Source of the DNA: Ilyonectria destructans
Taxonomy: Eukaryota; Ascomycota; Sordariomycetes; Hypocreales; Nectriaceae
Length of the DNA: 64,000 nt
Reading direction: 5' to 3'
Assembly (NCBI GenBank): GCA_020740775.1
Contig: JAHEWK010000035.1
Location: forward strand, 345,889-409,888
A model generated the notes under the pieces. The model did not search any database. It was not told the origin of the DNA and worked only from the letters and a program-made list of their open reading frames with translations. Of this stretch, positions 9,724-21,100 are shown piece after piece (positions within the stretch are counted from its first letter, which is position 1; the number at the start of each line of letters is the position of its first letter). The position numbers and the translations under genes are program-made.

Positions 9724-12700
9724 ATCTACGTACAAGACAAGGTCAGTCGCACAATCTCATGATGGATAGACCCGAGCTTACTTAGGGAATCGATGGGGAT
9801 AGCCCATAACAGCTATGGGGTGGCGATGGGCTGGGTATTGATGCTGGTGTGGATGTGCGAGTGGAAGAATTGTGACGCGTCACCAGGAATTATCACGACA
9901 TATTTCCTGGTGGACATGCCATCTAAATGAAGAGATACCTTCCGGATAGTGTGCGATACTGTAGTCTTGCAAGGGTCCACAAAATTACTAAGTATTTCCA
10001 CATGGTTGAGGCTTCCCAAAAGGGTTATGTCACCCATGTGGTAATGTGCGACCGTAGACCCCGGTTCGGCACTCGTGAGACCCACGCCCTGCTCGCCGAA
10101 CCCGATCGGCTCACAGTGCACAGCTGAACCGTGACCTGTCGTGTCGTTGTCAGGCCGGCTTTGTATTCCTTGGATCATCCTTTCTCTGTCTTTCGAGACA
10201 TTCCTTTGCTGCGACTTGATGGACCTGATCAACCCCTGTCCTGGTACGTCTGCCCCCTGAAACGGTCCTTCTGGGGCGTCCGGTACCTTCTTCGGCCCCT
10301 GCTCGTTAAATATCTCACCACACGGCTCGTCCATTGAACGCAAGGCCACTTGGTGGAATTGACTCAGCTGCCGTATCATTCTCGAGATCTCCTTCGAGCC
10401 GGCCGTGACCTGGTCGGCTCCCATCGTCGTCCTCAAGACGTCGATGAGGCGTATTGCGTTGGCGACGCCGTTTGACCGGAACGCCCGACCCGGCCCCTCA
10501 TCACCGTCGCCCATTCCCGGGCCGATCGCCTCAGAGGCGGGATCGCCGTCCCCGGACTGGGCGGCCCACTGCTTCGCATCGCGTTTCGCGTCTTCAGCCG
10601 ACCGGTGAAGGAGTTGGATGTTATCCGCGAGGAAGGATATCCTCCGAGGCAGCGCCTGTTTCTGTCTTTCCCAGATGGTGTTGATATCGCCTGATGTCTC
10701 GGACGAGAACATTTCCCACGGCACGAATATTGCGAGATGCTGGACTGCCGCCCTACCATAGCAACGTCAGCTTTTGGGCAGATATGTCAAGCTATTCGCG
10801 TGCTTGCTACGTACCTCTTATGGTAGACTTCGCCTTCGTCGCTAAAGTCCGTGCTCAGGTAACCATCGAAACAGACGACAGCGTGCTCGCCGGGCTTTCG
10901 CAGCGCTTGCACCCACGTCTGCGAGAGGGGCCACGAGCTGTCGAATTGCACCTGCCCCCAGGCGCCTGCGCCCTTGCTCTTTCGTTTCAGCTTGACTACG
11001 GACATGTAGTCGTATAGCGACAGTCCTTGCAGTAGTCCGCCGCGGTGCGGGTATGCTTGCAGGAAAGAGATCCTTTGTCCGGCCTCTTCCAGGAGTACCG
11101 TCTCCTCAACCTGCTCGTCCGTCATCTCCATGCCGCTTTGGCGTCGCAGGTGCCACCACCGTCGAAAGATATGCCAGTAAAGGGAAGATGCGTTTAGGAA
11201 TGTCCAGCCGTGGTTGCTCGCAAACTCGTTAGGATACCCCAGCAGATGAGCAACGACTTCGACCTGCGACAGCGGCCGGTCTGTGAAGATGCGGTTCGCG
11301 ACCCTCATCAGGAACTGCCGCGTTCTGTTCTGGCCTCGCTCCGCCTCCTCCGTCTGGCTCTCGACGACCGACTCGTCCACAACGGGGAACAGTTCTGCTG
11401 CCGCGGCCACCCGTTTCCATACCGGATCCTCGACCTTGGTGGCGTAATTCGTCACATAAAACACAATAGCCATGGTCTTGCACTGCGTTGCGATGAACGA
11501 GATGTCGTGGTTATGTCGCAGTCCGACCGCCATGGCCTTGTTCCATCGGTTCACCATGCTGTGATTCCGCCGGATCTGCAGTACTCCGTCGTCCGTAAAC
11601 GCCGTCCTTTCCACCAACCTCCACGGCGCCTTGAACCGGCACGGATCTCGATTCTTACCCTGTCCCCTAATGGAGTATTTCACGCACGTAGGGCTGTGGG
11701 TGTGGATCTGGGTGGCACCTGCGCAAAAGTTGGCTTCCTCGTCGAACGAGGAGGCGAACTGCTGGCTGGTCCGCAGCAGGGACGATATGTCTGACGACAC
11801 GGACCTGTCCGCCTGCACCGCCGAAAAAGCCTCCTGGTCGAGATCCTGCATTATCGACTCTCATGTTAGGCAACGCGTTCCTGAGTCGCTCTTGCACGCG
11901 GGGAACAAACCTCCTCGAAGACGCTGTCCACGTACTGGATGACCCTGTCCCGGTACTCCGCTTGATCCTCCCCCGCGACATCTCCGAGTATGGAGCTGAG
12001 GTGCATGTTTCCCCGGAGCCAGAGCAATCCATGAACGTGGAGCGCCCCGCGCTCGTTAGTCTCCACGGCCCCAAAGTACCTGCTGATGCGCCCAAACACA
12101 GAATCCTCTCCAGTCTTCACGTAGTGTTCGAAGAACATGGACACCTCCCGGTGAAAGAAGACTGCCGAGCTGAGGGGATCCGAGACCGCCAGCCGTGCCC
12201 GCTTGTATGCCAGGTCGAGGCTCGTCAGGAAGGCCTCGGCCTCGTCCGGATCCCGCATCCGATATGCGGCGAGCCTCAGCTTGACCGGGTTAGTGATGTC
12301 GTTCGGGTTCAGCGTGAACCAGATCGCGGGGACGCCGTCCCGAATGATGAGGGACTTGATCTTCCGCCGCATGCTCAAACGACTCTCCCTCGACATCGGC
12401 TGGCGGAAGCCGTACAGCGACAAGCTCTTCATCAGCTGGTTGACGCCCTCGTCACCGGTCTTCCCGGTCGCCTCCAGGTCGACCTTGGCTGCCTCCAGCC
12501 TCTCCGCGCTGAGCGAGCGTACGATGCGCTCCACCTCCGGGAAGTTCTTCCTCGTCACGCTCAGCATGCTGACTCGACGATTTCTCGACCTCACTCCCAT
12601 GTTGAAGACGAGGAACGCGAAGACATGATGCGTCGCGAACCGGCCGCCGTGGCGCTGGAGCACCACTGTGGCCCACGTCTCCAGGGTCATGTTCCGCGAC

Positions 12701-14892
12701 GAAACGAGACCCCGTGCCCTGGCCTCCGCATCGACACCTCCATGCACCTCTTGGGCCGCGTCTTCGATGCTTTCCTCCGCCTGTCGTGGGCCCCCGCTAC
12801 CGACTGGAAACAGCGTCGGGAAAGTCTTTGCGAAGAACGGTGCGTCGAAGGGATCGGCGAAGTCTTCGCCCCTTGACACGAGAATGTAAGGTTCACGCGT
12901 GTCTCCAGGCCGCACCTCAGCCGATCCCAACCCCGTCCCGGGCCGCATTTCATCACGGGCATCATCTTGGAGCAGAGCGTCACGGACATATCGCAACTTC
13001 TCCGCGTCCGCGACGTCAGGTCGCCCATCGAGGTCAAACATGCCAGAAGAGCTGATCTCGTGAACCGGCGCGGCGGCAACGCCACCGTCCCCATCACCGT
13101 CCCCATCTTCGCCATCTGCATCACCAGGCTCCACCGCCACGTCGCCGCTGACCTCTAAATCGCGCCCCTGGCTCAGCGTTGCCAGGAGCTCTCGGATATC
13201 CACACTTCCCTCGTCTTCCAGGCCACGCTCTGTGGGTGGGACGACTTGTGCTGTTCGTGCCTTCTCCCACGCCGACGGCTCGTCCCGTTCCAAACGCTCA
13301 TAGGCTTGGTATGGCACACCATGCGACCGTGCGTCCCAGCTATCCAGTTCCGCCCTGTCAATGTCGATGTCGGCATACAAGGGATTGTGCCTCTTCAGCC
13401 ACACCAGCGCCTTTTCCACAACTCGGCGCCGCACCGAGAGCAGTGCCGAGAGATCGCTCGGTGCCGGCTTCTCGGGCCCCTGCCACGACACGTGGATGTC
13501 ATCCATAACCTTCAGGAGCGGATGCGGAAGCACCCTTGTCGCCAGCTCCTGCACGTTGTTAGGGAATACCGTGATGTGCCCCTTAACGTGCCTCGGATAC
13601 CTCACGTTCTGCCGGTGCCCCTCTGGGATGCTATATTTGGTGATGAAGCCGTAACATGAGTTCAGCGCGATGAGCTTCTCCTCGACCGGCGTAAGGTCCT
13701 TCAGCTCGTCGGGAAACATGTGCTCGCATCCTAGCTTAGTGTGCAGCTGTGCAGCTGGAGACAAGCCGCCTCTCCTTAGCTGTCTCACGCAATCCGCACA
13801 CCCACGAATCTTCTCCCCCACAGGGAAGCACCGGAGGCACTTAAAGGGTGATCCATCGCGCTTCTCGACAGGACTTGCCATCCACCGGTCCCACTCAACA
13901 TCCTCTAGCTCTGCCCTGCTGTACTTACGGTAGCAGAACATGCAGGTGAGGATCGGTAACGTCCTCGTCTCATGAAACGCCTTGTAAAAGTCCTGGACCG
14001 TCTTCACCTTCCTCTCGTGGGGCACAGGCGCACACCATTCCTGTCCGTGCGAGAGTCGCTCCTTCTCCGCAAACTCTTCATCGAGCGCCACTAAGACGCT
14101 GGCGAGATCCCCCGCCTGTTCTTCCTCGTCCCTCTCTCGGCGGACCGCGGCCCTCATGCGCTTTGGCGCTGGCTGATCAGTGCGGCCAGAACCCGCTCTC
14201 TTCCTTCCCGGCTGCCGACTCGGCCCCGCAGGAGGAGCACCGTCCGCCGCATTCTCGGCCTCGCCGGCGACTTGGCCGAACGACTCCAATGTCCTCGTCC
14301 GTCTCCGTTGCCGAAAATTTTCGTTTCTCGACTCCTCGGAAATGTCAGCCACCGTCCGAAGCCCCAGACCTGCGATCAGAGACCTTCGCCCAGCTTCCAG
14401 CATTTCCGCCGATGGATGGAAATCTGGTCCCGCGAGTATCGCCGTATTCGGCTGATTGTGCGTTTTCTCCTCGCTGGCCGGCCGTGGGGCTAACGGCACC
14501 CTGCTGCCTCCGTCCATCTGAACGGACCAGAACAAGGCAGGCCTTGCGGGCTGGTTGTTTTCCAGCCTTGCAAGCTCGTTGTTTCCCGGTCTGCCTTCTG
14601 GGCTCCTTGGCTGCCTCTCGACGCTGCCAGACTCCCTCGGGTGTTCGTACTCTCTTTGCTTCGCCTTTAAAATCCCGGCCGACGTCCGGATGCCGAGACC
14701 CGCCAGCCCCGGAGCGTCGACCGCTCCTAGCGGCACTGAGTTGCTCTCTGCCCTAGCCGCCTCCTGGAACTGCCGCCGCGCAGCCTCGAAGATGTCCGCC
14801 GATGTACGGATTCCCAGACCGGCAAGCGCTACGTTTTCGCGATTGCGCGCATCTCGTCGATGGAACTGGTCGGCTAGACTCTCCTTCTCCAT

Positions 14893-15365
14893 AACGAATC
14901 GCCTTCACTAGCTCTCCTATGTCAGTATTTCTGCCACGCTGCACAAAACACGACGCAGGGCCCCAGATAAATAATCCTGCCACCTTCTCCATAACCTCCT
15001 ACCACCCGACCCCGGGCCTTGCTCCTGCCCAGTCTGAGAATCCGTTCTCTACATCTCACCCCGGGTCTCCCCTGATCCTTTGCTCCGGTAGAAGCTCAGA
15101 AACCATTCCACCCTGAGATGCAGAGACAGGCGCCGTCTTGCCTTGAAACCGTAGTGGCTTGACAATGTCAGCCGCGTTCTGTTCTTCGCCAATCGCTTTG
15201 CGAATATATCAAGGTTTCTTCCTCTAACACCACATCCGTCACAGCCCCTGAAGGCTCGACGAAGGTGGTGTATCAAGGATTTGGAATTACTCCTCTATAT
15301 AAGCCGCCTATACCACCCCCCGACTTCCTGCCCCTTTCCGCGACTTGCTTCAACCTCTATTCGTC
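14893..15365. promoter_or_regulatory. Divergent promoter between the two Helitron genes
   Basis: The 473-bp region between the start codons of the Rep/helicase gene (minus) and the OB-like gene (plus) has no open frame with a recognisable motif. A TATA-like tatataag lies at about 15296-15303, some 65 bp upstream of the plus-strand ATG. The layout suggests coordinated expression of the two Helitron genes. Confidence 0.45.
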
Positions 15366-16434
15366 ATGTCTCGGCAGGCAACCTTCTCGAATACTATCCA
15401 CTTGCGAGACTTTGTCGACAGCGTTACGGACGACCCGGGTCGGGAAAACGCACCCAACTACGTGGAAATCCAGACTGATGTTAACATCTTCCATGAGGAC
15501 GGCTTCCATAGTTCTCGCATCGACATTAACCCCATCCGCACCCGCATTCATGCCTATCTGACGCGAGAAGAGCGGGAGCTCTACACCCCTAACATGTTCT
15601 TCTATGCTGACGGCCGCTTCTCCGCCGCCCAGTCTGCGGGCGGCACGCTAGAGATCAGCGTCCAGGCCCTCAGTTTGTCGAGGTACGTCACGACTCACAC
15701 TCGGCCTCACACGGACTGACCTTCCTAGACACCCTGGTGACGTCTCTGACTTCGACGAGTATCGCCGCTACTTACCAGGACAGTGGTGCCCGATGGTGAC
15801 CATCATCGGATCCGTGCCATCGCCCAGAGACAACACCAGCGACCCTTCTGAACCTCGCCGCTTCACCGTTGAAACATCCGTGTACAACGCCTCAAAGGCA
15901 TCTCCAGTCCCGTTCTCCGTGGCTTGTTTCTTTGAAAATATGAAGCGGTGGCAAAAAGTCAGAACACCATCACCGGGAGCTCTCCTAAGCATCACCGCCA
16001 AGGTAGCTGGTCGCACCACTGACACCAATCAACTGGCCCTCCGTGTCCTTGACTTGGCCTACCTGCCGAGGCCTGCCCAAGCCCCCGCGGCCACGCCGAC
16101 CCCGACTGCTACTCCGCCTTCAAAGCGGTCCGCTCGCTGGGAGGGCCGGGCCACTCCATCCACACCTTCAAAGAGGCGGCGCGTCTCGGAGGGCGCCAGC
16201 GACGTTGCGGAGCCATCCTATCGGAATCCAACTTCGCAAGAAGCGACAGGAGGCCGCCTCCATCTGCCGCACATAGCGGACAGTGCAAAAGCCTCACCCA
16301 ATCCCCCATCTCCGTTGACTATAGCTGATGCTGAGGAATCCTCCATCACATTAGCCCCTTCCCCCAGCCTTGATGGTGGAACACGGCCGCATCGCAGCCG
16401 GCACCCCCCCAAGAAATATGCCGATGGAGAGTAG
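15366..16434 (+). CDS. Helitron-associated protein, putative OB-fold
   Basis: Exons 15366-15682 and 15729-16434 (GTACGT...CCTAG intron) encode 340 residues. The first 215 residues alternate beta-like segments (YVEIQTDVNIF, PMVTIIGSV, RRFTVETSVYN, PFSVACFF, LLSITAKVAGRT, LALRVLDLAYLP), which look like one or two OB-folds. The tail is Pro/Ser/Thr-rich with a KRRRVS nuclear-localisation-like patch. RPA-like single-strand-binding genes are known passengers of Helitrons, so a role in protecting the rolling-circle intermediate is plausible; the fold is my inference. It diverges from the Rep/helicase gene and shows no lesion. Confidence 0.65.
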
Positions 16435-16562
16435 ACAGTGGTCACTACCATCGTGTCTGGCGCCTCTGCATTTGAATTTATTTCTCCCTTTCACCCTACT
16501 GTCCTGTACCTAGCCATAACGCTCGATCTTGCAAGGCGACTCTTGCAAGGTGACTCCCCTGC

Positions 16563-17114
16563 TCAGTCGCTTTCTTCGTCCCGAGATACACACGCTCCCC
16601 TGTGTGTCTTCCAGTCTGCCTTCTGGTGGTCTTTGTCACAGTATGCCACAGCCTTGCACCGCCCGCACTTCCTGATCCCTTCCATCTTTCCGCACACCGC
16701 GCAAACTATGGCTCCCACCCGAGCCTCGGCCCCTGCCCCAACTTCAAGCATCTCCTCCTGGATGGCTTGTCGCGTCTGGCTTTCGCATTCGCCTTTCCCA
16801 CACACGCTGCTGACAAGAACCCCAACGTAGGGATCACCCTCTTTGTGAAGAAAGGACATTGGCGTCTGCAGAACGGTCGCAATAGGTGATCTGCAAATTC
16901 CGCAAAAAGGATTGGATGCTGCGCGACAAGCCGGTTCGTGTTCTTTCAAAAAAGGCAGCACTGCACGTTGAAAACGATAGGCGTATGAATCATCTTGCCG
17001 GGCATGGGATAGGGGCCTGACGAGACTCTTTGAAATCTCGTGCGTAAAATTCAGACCTTCGGGGATATTGTTGCAGGAAAATTGGAACCGAACCGGGCAC
17101 GTCGCCATGTTCAC
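16563..17114 (-). CDS. MYND-type zinc finger protein
   Basis: A 183-residue single-exon gene (181 if the second ATG is used). The C-terminus is a MYND finger, CAVCGKMEGIRKCGRC followed by YCDKDHQKADWKTH and a last Cys, with the expected Cys spacing; MYND fingers bind proline-containing protein partners. Residues 60-125 contain further Cys pairs (FCGIC, VCGKGEC) of unclear meaning. It is convergent with the Helitron OB-like gene (stops 129 bp apart). It could be a host gene at the Helitron edge or captured cargo. Confidence 0.75.
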   Translation of the reverse strand: MNMATCPVRFQFSCNNIPEGLNFTHEISKSLVRPLSHARQDDSYAYRFQRAVLPFLKEHEPACRAASNPFCGICRSPIATVLQTPMSFLHKEGDPYVGVLVSSVCGKGECESQTRQAIQEEMLEVGAGAEARVGAIVCAVCGKMEGIRKCGRCKAVAYCDKDHQKADWKTHRGACVSRDEESD

Positions 17115-17379
17115 GATGAGGGAGAGGACAATAGATGCTGTATCTTCATTGCAATCAAATTAATTGACCACAATGCTTCTAATCGTGAGCTTTTGGGAGA
17201 GTGAGTGCCGGGACATGATTCCGCCCGGGTTGCTATTAAGGTTTCCATAAGGTTTTATAGAGAGCCGGGGATATGTTTCATGATCTCGACATGCCAATCA
17301 CACACCACCCACAGTCGAGCCTGTAACGACGCCACAATAGCCGAGCTGCCGATCTTGCTTCAACTAAATTCATGTCAGC

Positions 17380-18090
17380 TCAAAATAATAAAATTTGCTC
17401 AAGATACGTCGGCCGATTTTCGTCTCTAACTTCGTTCCTCAAGGCTCTTCTGGGCAAACCGCCTGCGGTTTGCGTCTCCTGTATTCTAGTACACTGAACC
17501 CCAGAATGCGCCCGATCCCCAATCCCTCTAGACCAACAAAAGATACAGCCGTCAAGGCCTCGCTCCTGTAGCCTCTGCCTGAACTCTCTGAACTCCTCCT
17601 GTTCCTTCATACCATGGGTGATCGCTCGATCTCTAGCCGCCTGTACCACCAACTCTCGCACCCGCATGCCTGTCTCCTCCTCGTCTTCGGAGATGCCTAA
17701 TTCCTCCAAGTCGACGACTTCGCTTCGGACTTAGCATATATCGCATAGCTCCTCCCCTTCTTCGCAGCCATCCCGATCTGTCCGTCCATCCATAACGGAA
17801 TCCATAATTATACGGCGGCATACTCGTCTACTAATGTAATCCTCAGTGGCAGTATTTTCTGCCACAAAATTCCGCGCCCTTTTTGGTATATCTTTTGTAT
17901 CCACTCGGATGACAATGGCCTCACTCTGCAGCCCGTCTCGACCAGCTTGTCCACTCTGCTGTGCATAATCGGCCATCTCAAATGGCATCTCAATATGCAG
18001 CACTACACAGATATCAGGGACGTCGATCCTGAGACCGAGAGCATTCGTCGAACGCTCTTGTGCCCTCGAGAATCGTGTGACCCTCATCAA
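17380..18090 (-). pseudogene. RecQ helicase fragment (motif VI and C-terminal part), telomere-linked type
   Basis: The frame 18090-17731 includes NALGLRIDVPDICVVLHIEM and DYAQQSGQAGRDGLQSEAIV, the conserved end of the RecQ helicase core (motifs V and VI, arginine finger in GQAGRDG). EELCDIC then closes the domain. A second frame (17709-17380) continues with a CIFC...H...C zinc-like motif seen in these proteins. A stop separates the two, and the DEAD half of the helicase is missing. It lies downstream of the C-terminus of the larger relic, so it derives from a second or rearranged copy. Confidence 0.7.
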
Positions 18091-18148
18091 CTACAAACCG
18101 GTCTAGCCGTGCTGTAACACTGGGTAGGAGTTATATTTTGATATCATT

Positions 18149-21100
18149 CTAAATCCCATACCAGATGATCTTCGTCAGCGCTGCTATTTGCCGTAGTATC
18201 TCTAAACCTTCAACTCCTTGAATAGCTATCGATCGAGTGAGATATCTTGCAACCGTATTATCGTCAAAGGCTGCCTCTACTCCTCTTCCCACACAGTACT
18301 GTTCGACTGAGTCAAGCACCACCTCCTCAAGCTTTTCCCGTCCGCATTGAAAGAGACCAATGATCGTATCACGTAGTAGGAAGCGGCTATATTGGCAAAT
18401 CCAACGCAACGGATCCCGTTCAATCTACTCCCCGTTGTAGTCTCTCATCCATCTTGAACAGAATTGCCGAGGGAGATGGCAATGGTTGCAGACTTTGCGT
18501 GGTGCCTTCCAGTTCTGATAAAGAATACAGCCCAGTCTTTCTGTTAGTTGTTTTGCTCCCCCTTTTTTGCACTCTCGGAGGGTATGAAGAATGCTTGGCC
18601 CTTGCAACCTACGACCAGCACAAAAACTGCACTTTCCTATCCACCAGTCCACTATCACTTTCCATCTCTTAACTTCCTTATTGCTTCCCCAGCCCCCAAC
18701 AGAATCTGTTTCTAAAGAGGTGATGAGTGTCCCAGCTGGGCGATGGGGGAACCCTTCGAGTGGGGGAAGTCCCGCTTGGCGGTTTTGGCGATAGTAAAAC
18801 GCCAGAACAAGCGTTTCGAATACGAACAGAAGGTTTGGAATCCAGCTGTCATCGAATGGTACCCGCTTCTCAAACCACGCCCGGGCGTGGTGCTCAACAC
18901 TAAGGTCCGCGCTATCGTCATCGGAAGCCATCTTCGCGATTAATTTCCCGAGAAACTGGCTATCGTATGCACAAAGCGCGGCAATGACCCTCCTTATTAC
19001 TGGTTTCTGCTCACAGTGACCATTAGGATTCGACTTAGACCGGAGCTTTTTTACCCAGGTCGCTTTATCCTCTCCAGCATCTGCCGTATCAATCCGACAG
19101 GCGATGCGGATCTCTCCACAGGGACGAAATGTATGGGTGCACATGCTGCAGGTGCCCTGACCCCGTACAGACCGCGGAATAGTCAGACTCTCCAGCCATC
19201 GATGAATCGACCTTGCCCTATTGCCTTCATCAGACCTACATGTGTTCATATCGTGGCCAAGTTGCTGCTTTCCTGTGGCAATGAAGCATACTTCGCACCT
19301 GATAGATGTCCACCATTCAGTGGTCTTGTGTATATTATCCAGGCGATAGGCCAGCGATAATCCCTCAACTCTGTTCTCTATGCACCCATTTAGGAAATGG
19401 ATAGTTGCATGACGCTCTGTAGCTGCTTGAAGGCTGCTGTGCTCAGTGAGGCAGCCAAATAAAGGGCCAGTACTCCAAGGGGTTGACTCGAGATCTTTAT
19501 TGTTGGTGGATGGCATTATCCTCAGATACAAAGGGCAAGCAGCCGTATTCGTTTTCGCAGACGGTAGATTCTCCTCTCTGGTAAAGCGTCTCCTCTTTGG
19601 GGGCGATGGTGAAGATGATGACACACTCCGCCTATAGATCACCTGGCTTGAGAGTTCAGATAAGTAGGAACATAACGGAGATACATAAGTTGCGAAATAT
19701 TCCTGAGTTGCATGCTGGCTTTCAACGGGCTCGGCTGTGTATTGGAGCGGAATGACTAAAGTAGTGAGACTCTGGGTTTTCCTAGCGGCTGAACTGTTCC
19801 GTGGGGATTGTATATGCTGAGCTGGTGAAAGGTGCAGGGTATCATTAGGGTTTGATAAGGCCGTCTTGCTCGGCATTTGAAGAAACTCATGCCATCGAGT
19901 AGATGCCCACTCGTAAAGGTGTAACAGCTGTGGCTGTAACTCTGTGGGAAATGCCCCGTCTAGGCTATATGTCGTTCCTCGCTGAAGTGGGCGATGTCCG
20001 CTCTGCTATGCAAAGACAACATTGCGATCTGCATTCTCGCTTTTGTCATCAAACCGGTTGAATGGTTTATGCACTTTCCGGACATGCTTCTCTGTGATGC
20101 CGATGTATAGATGGCGAAATAGCTGTAAATTGACAGGCTTATCCCACACTTTCGATATGGCGTCCTTTAAAGCTGTAGTAAAACAGCCAGAAGGCTAAGG
20201 TTTGCTTCCGGAAGTCGTTTGGGCGCCAAAGAGGAGGGGTGAGGTTGCTTCTTTATGTCTTGAATCTGGGCGATTCTCTTGATGCAATAGGTTAATAAGT
20301 CGTTAAATGTAAACAAGACGCTTATAGAGTACCCTTCCGAATGGGGCTGGTAAGAAACGGGCGACAATAAATTCCCGGTTTGTTGACGCTTTTGCTTTGT
20401 GATGACGCACCACAAAGACCATCAATTTATTATAGACATAGATACCTCTCAGAGTGAATTCTCTATTTACGCACTACAGACTCAAGAGGTCAGGCCACCT
20501 TAGCGTTTATCCACCTAAGCTAGACATCCCCAATAACAAGAAGTTGCACATCGCTTCTTCTTTCCGGAGATACCAGAAGACTGCTTTCCAGTTCCAATTG
20601 CCGCCTCGGGAGAGACTGTTGCGCCGAGTAGTACATACTCTTTCGCATAACGCAAGGTGTGCATCCTCAAGGTGATTATCTGAATAGAGCATAAATAAGA
20701 AGCTCTTTTCAGTATTCGTTATGTCGTTCTTAATTTTAGCTAGATTAATAACGGGATCCCAGTTGTATATCAGCTCTGTATAGAGGGTTTCAGCTTGCTG
20801 GGTAATATAGTTGCCCAGGAGTCGGAATTCCGTTATAGAAACCCGAAAGGAATCCCCGTAGGAGACTGTCTGCCTATTATCGCTCCAGCGCAAGAGGAAG
20901 TGATGCGAATATACCGCGGAGGTCACATAAAGTGAGGTTGTCATGTAGATGTAGAAAGATGGATGACGAGCTAAGACTACAGTTGAGGACGGGAGAATAA
21001 GGTCTCCTTCCTCACGTGATGTTACATATAATGCCAGTCTTAAGCACCAGGCCCAAGACTGGTTTTTCACGTATCAGGAAGGCTGGTATATCCAAACGCA

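Larger units (their letters stand above)
6480..10056. mobile_element. TIR DNA transposon copy A (IS3EU-like), apparently intact
   Basis: Terminal inverted repeats of about 29 bp begin TACGGTCGCACATTACCACA at both ends. An exact 6-bp duplication, gacccc, lies at 6474-6479 and 10057-10062. It carries two convergent genes, a DDE integrase-like transposase and an accessory protein, whose stop codons are 3 bp apart. TAC...GTA ends and 6-bp duplications agree with what I recall of the IS3EU superfamily; this is recollection, not a search. Both genes are open, so copy A could be a source element. Copy B is at 41744-45331 and a diverged relative, C, at 23731-28871. Confidence 0.9.
4757..14892 (-). 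pseudogene. Helitron Rep/helicase, interrupted by element A
   Basis: This is the rolling-circle transposition protein. Inferred exons are 14892-11911, 11845-10815, 10752-10057 and 6473-4757; the last two are one exon split by element A and its duplicated gacccc. With the element removed the coding length is 6426 nt, in frame, about 2141 residues. Visible features are four N-terminal repeats of the type AGLGIRTSADI, a Cys-rich zinc-binding region near residues 310-370, the HUH motif ALHVHGLLWL (about residue 947), the Y-x3-Y catalytic pair in FYVTNYATK (about 1122), Walker A GGEGGTGKS (about 1634), Walker B LLIIDEVSM, and helicase C-terminal words AFACTDYKVQSKTL and YVQLSRCKSLDGI. Apart from the insertion I see no stop or frameshift, so the insertion is probably what inactivated it. 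Confidence 0.9.
4757..16434. mobile_element. Helitron (Rep/helicase gene plus OB-like gene), split by TIR element A
   Basis: The span is bounded by the two Helitron genes, not by proven termini. A minus-strand Rep/helicase gene (14892-4757) and a plus-strand second gene (15366-16434) diverge from a 473-bp promoter region. The Rep HUH and two-tyrosine motifs and a PIF1-type helicase are all present. The TIR element at 6480-10056 was inserted later into the helicase gene. The MYND gene at 16563-17114 may lie just outside or be captured cargo. Confidence 0.8.

Noticed and set aside
11863..12876. A 337-codon plus-strand open frame, with others at 12203-12628 and 14163-14756
   Set aside because: They lie antisense to the Helitron Rep exon, have low-complexity products without motifs, and arise from the codon bias of the real gene.
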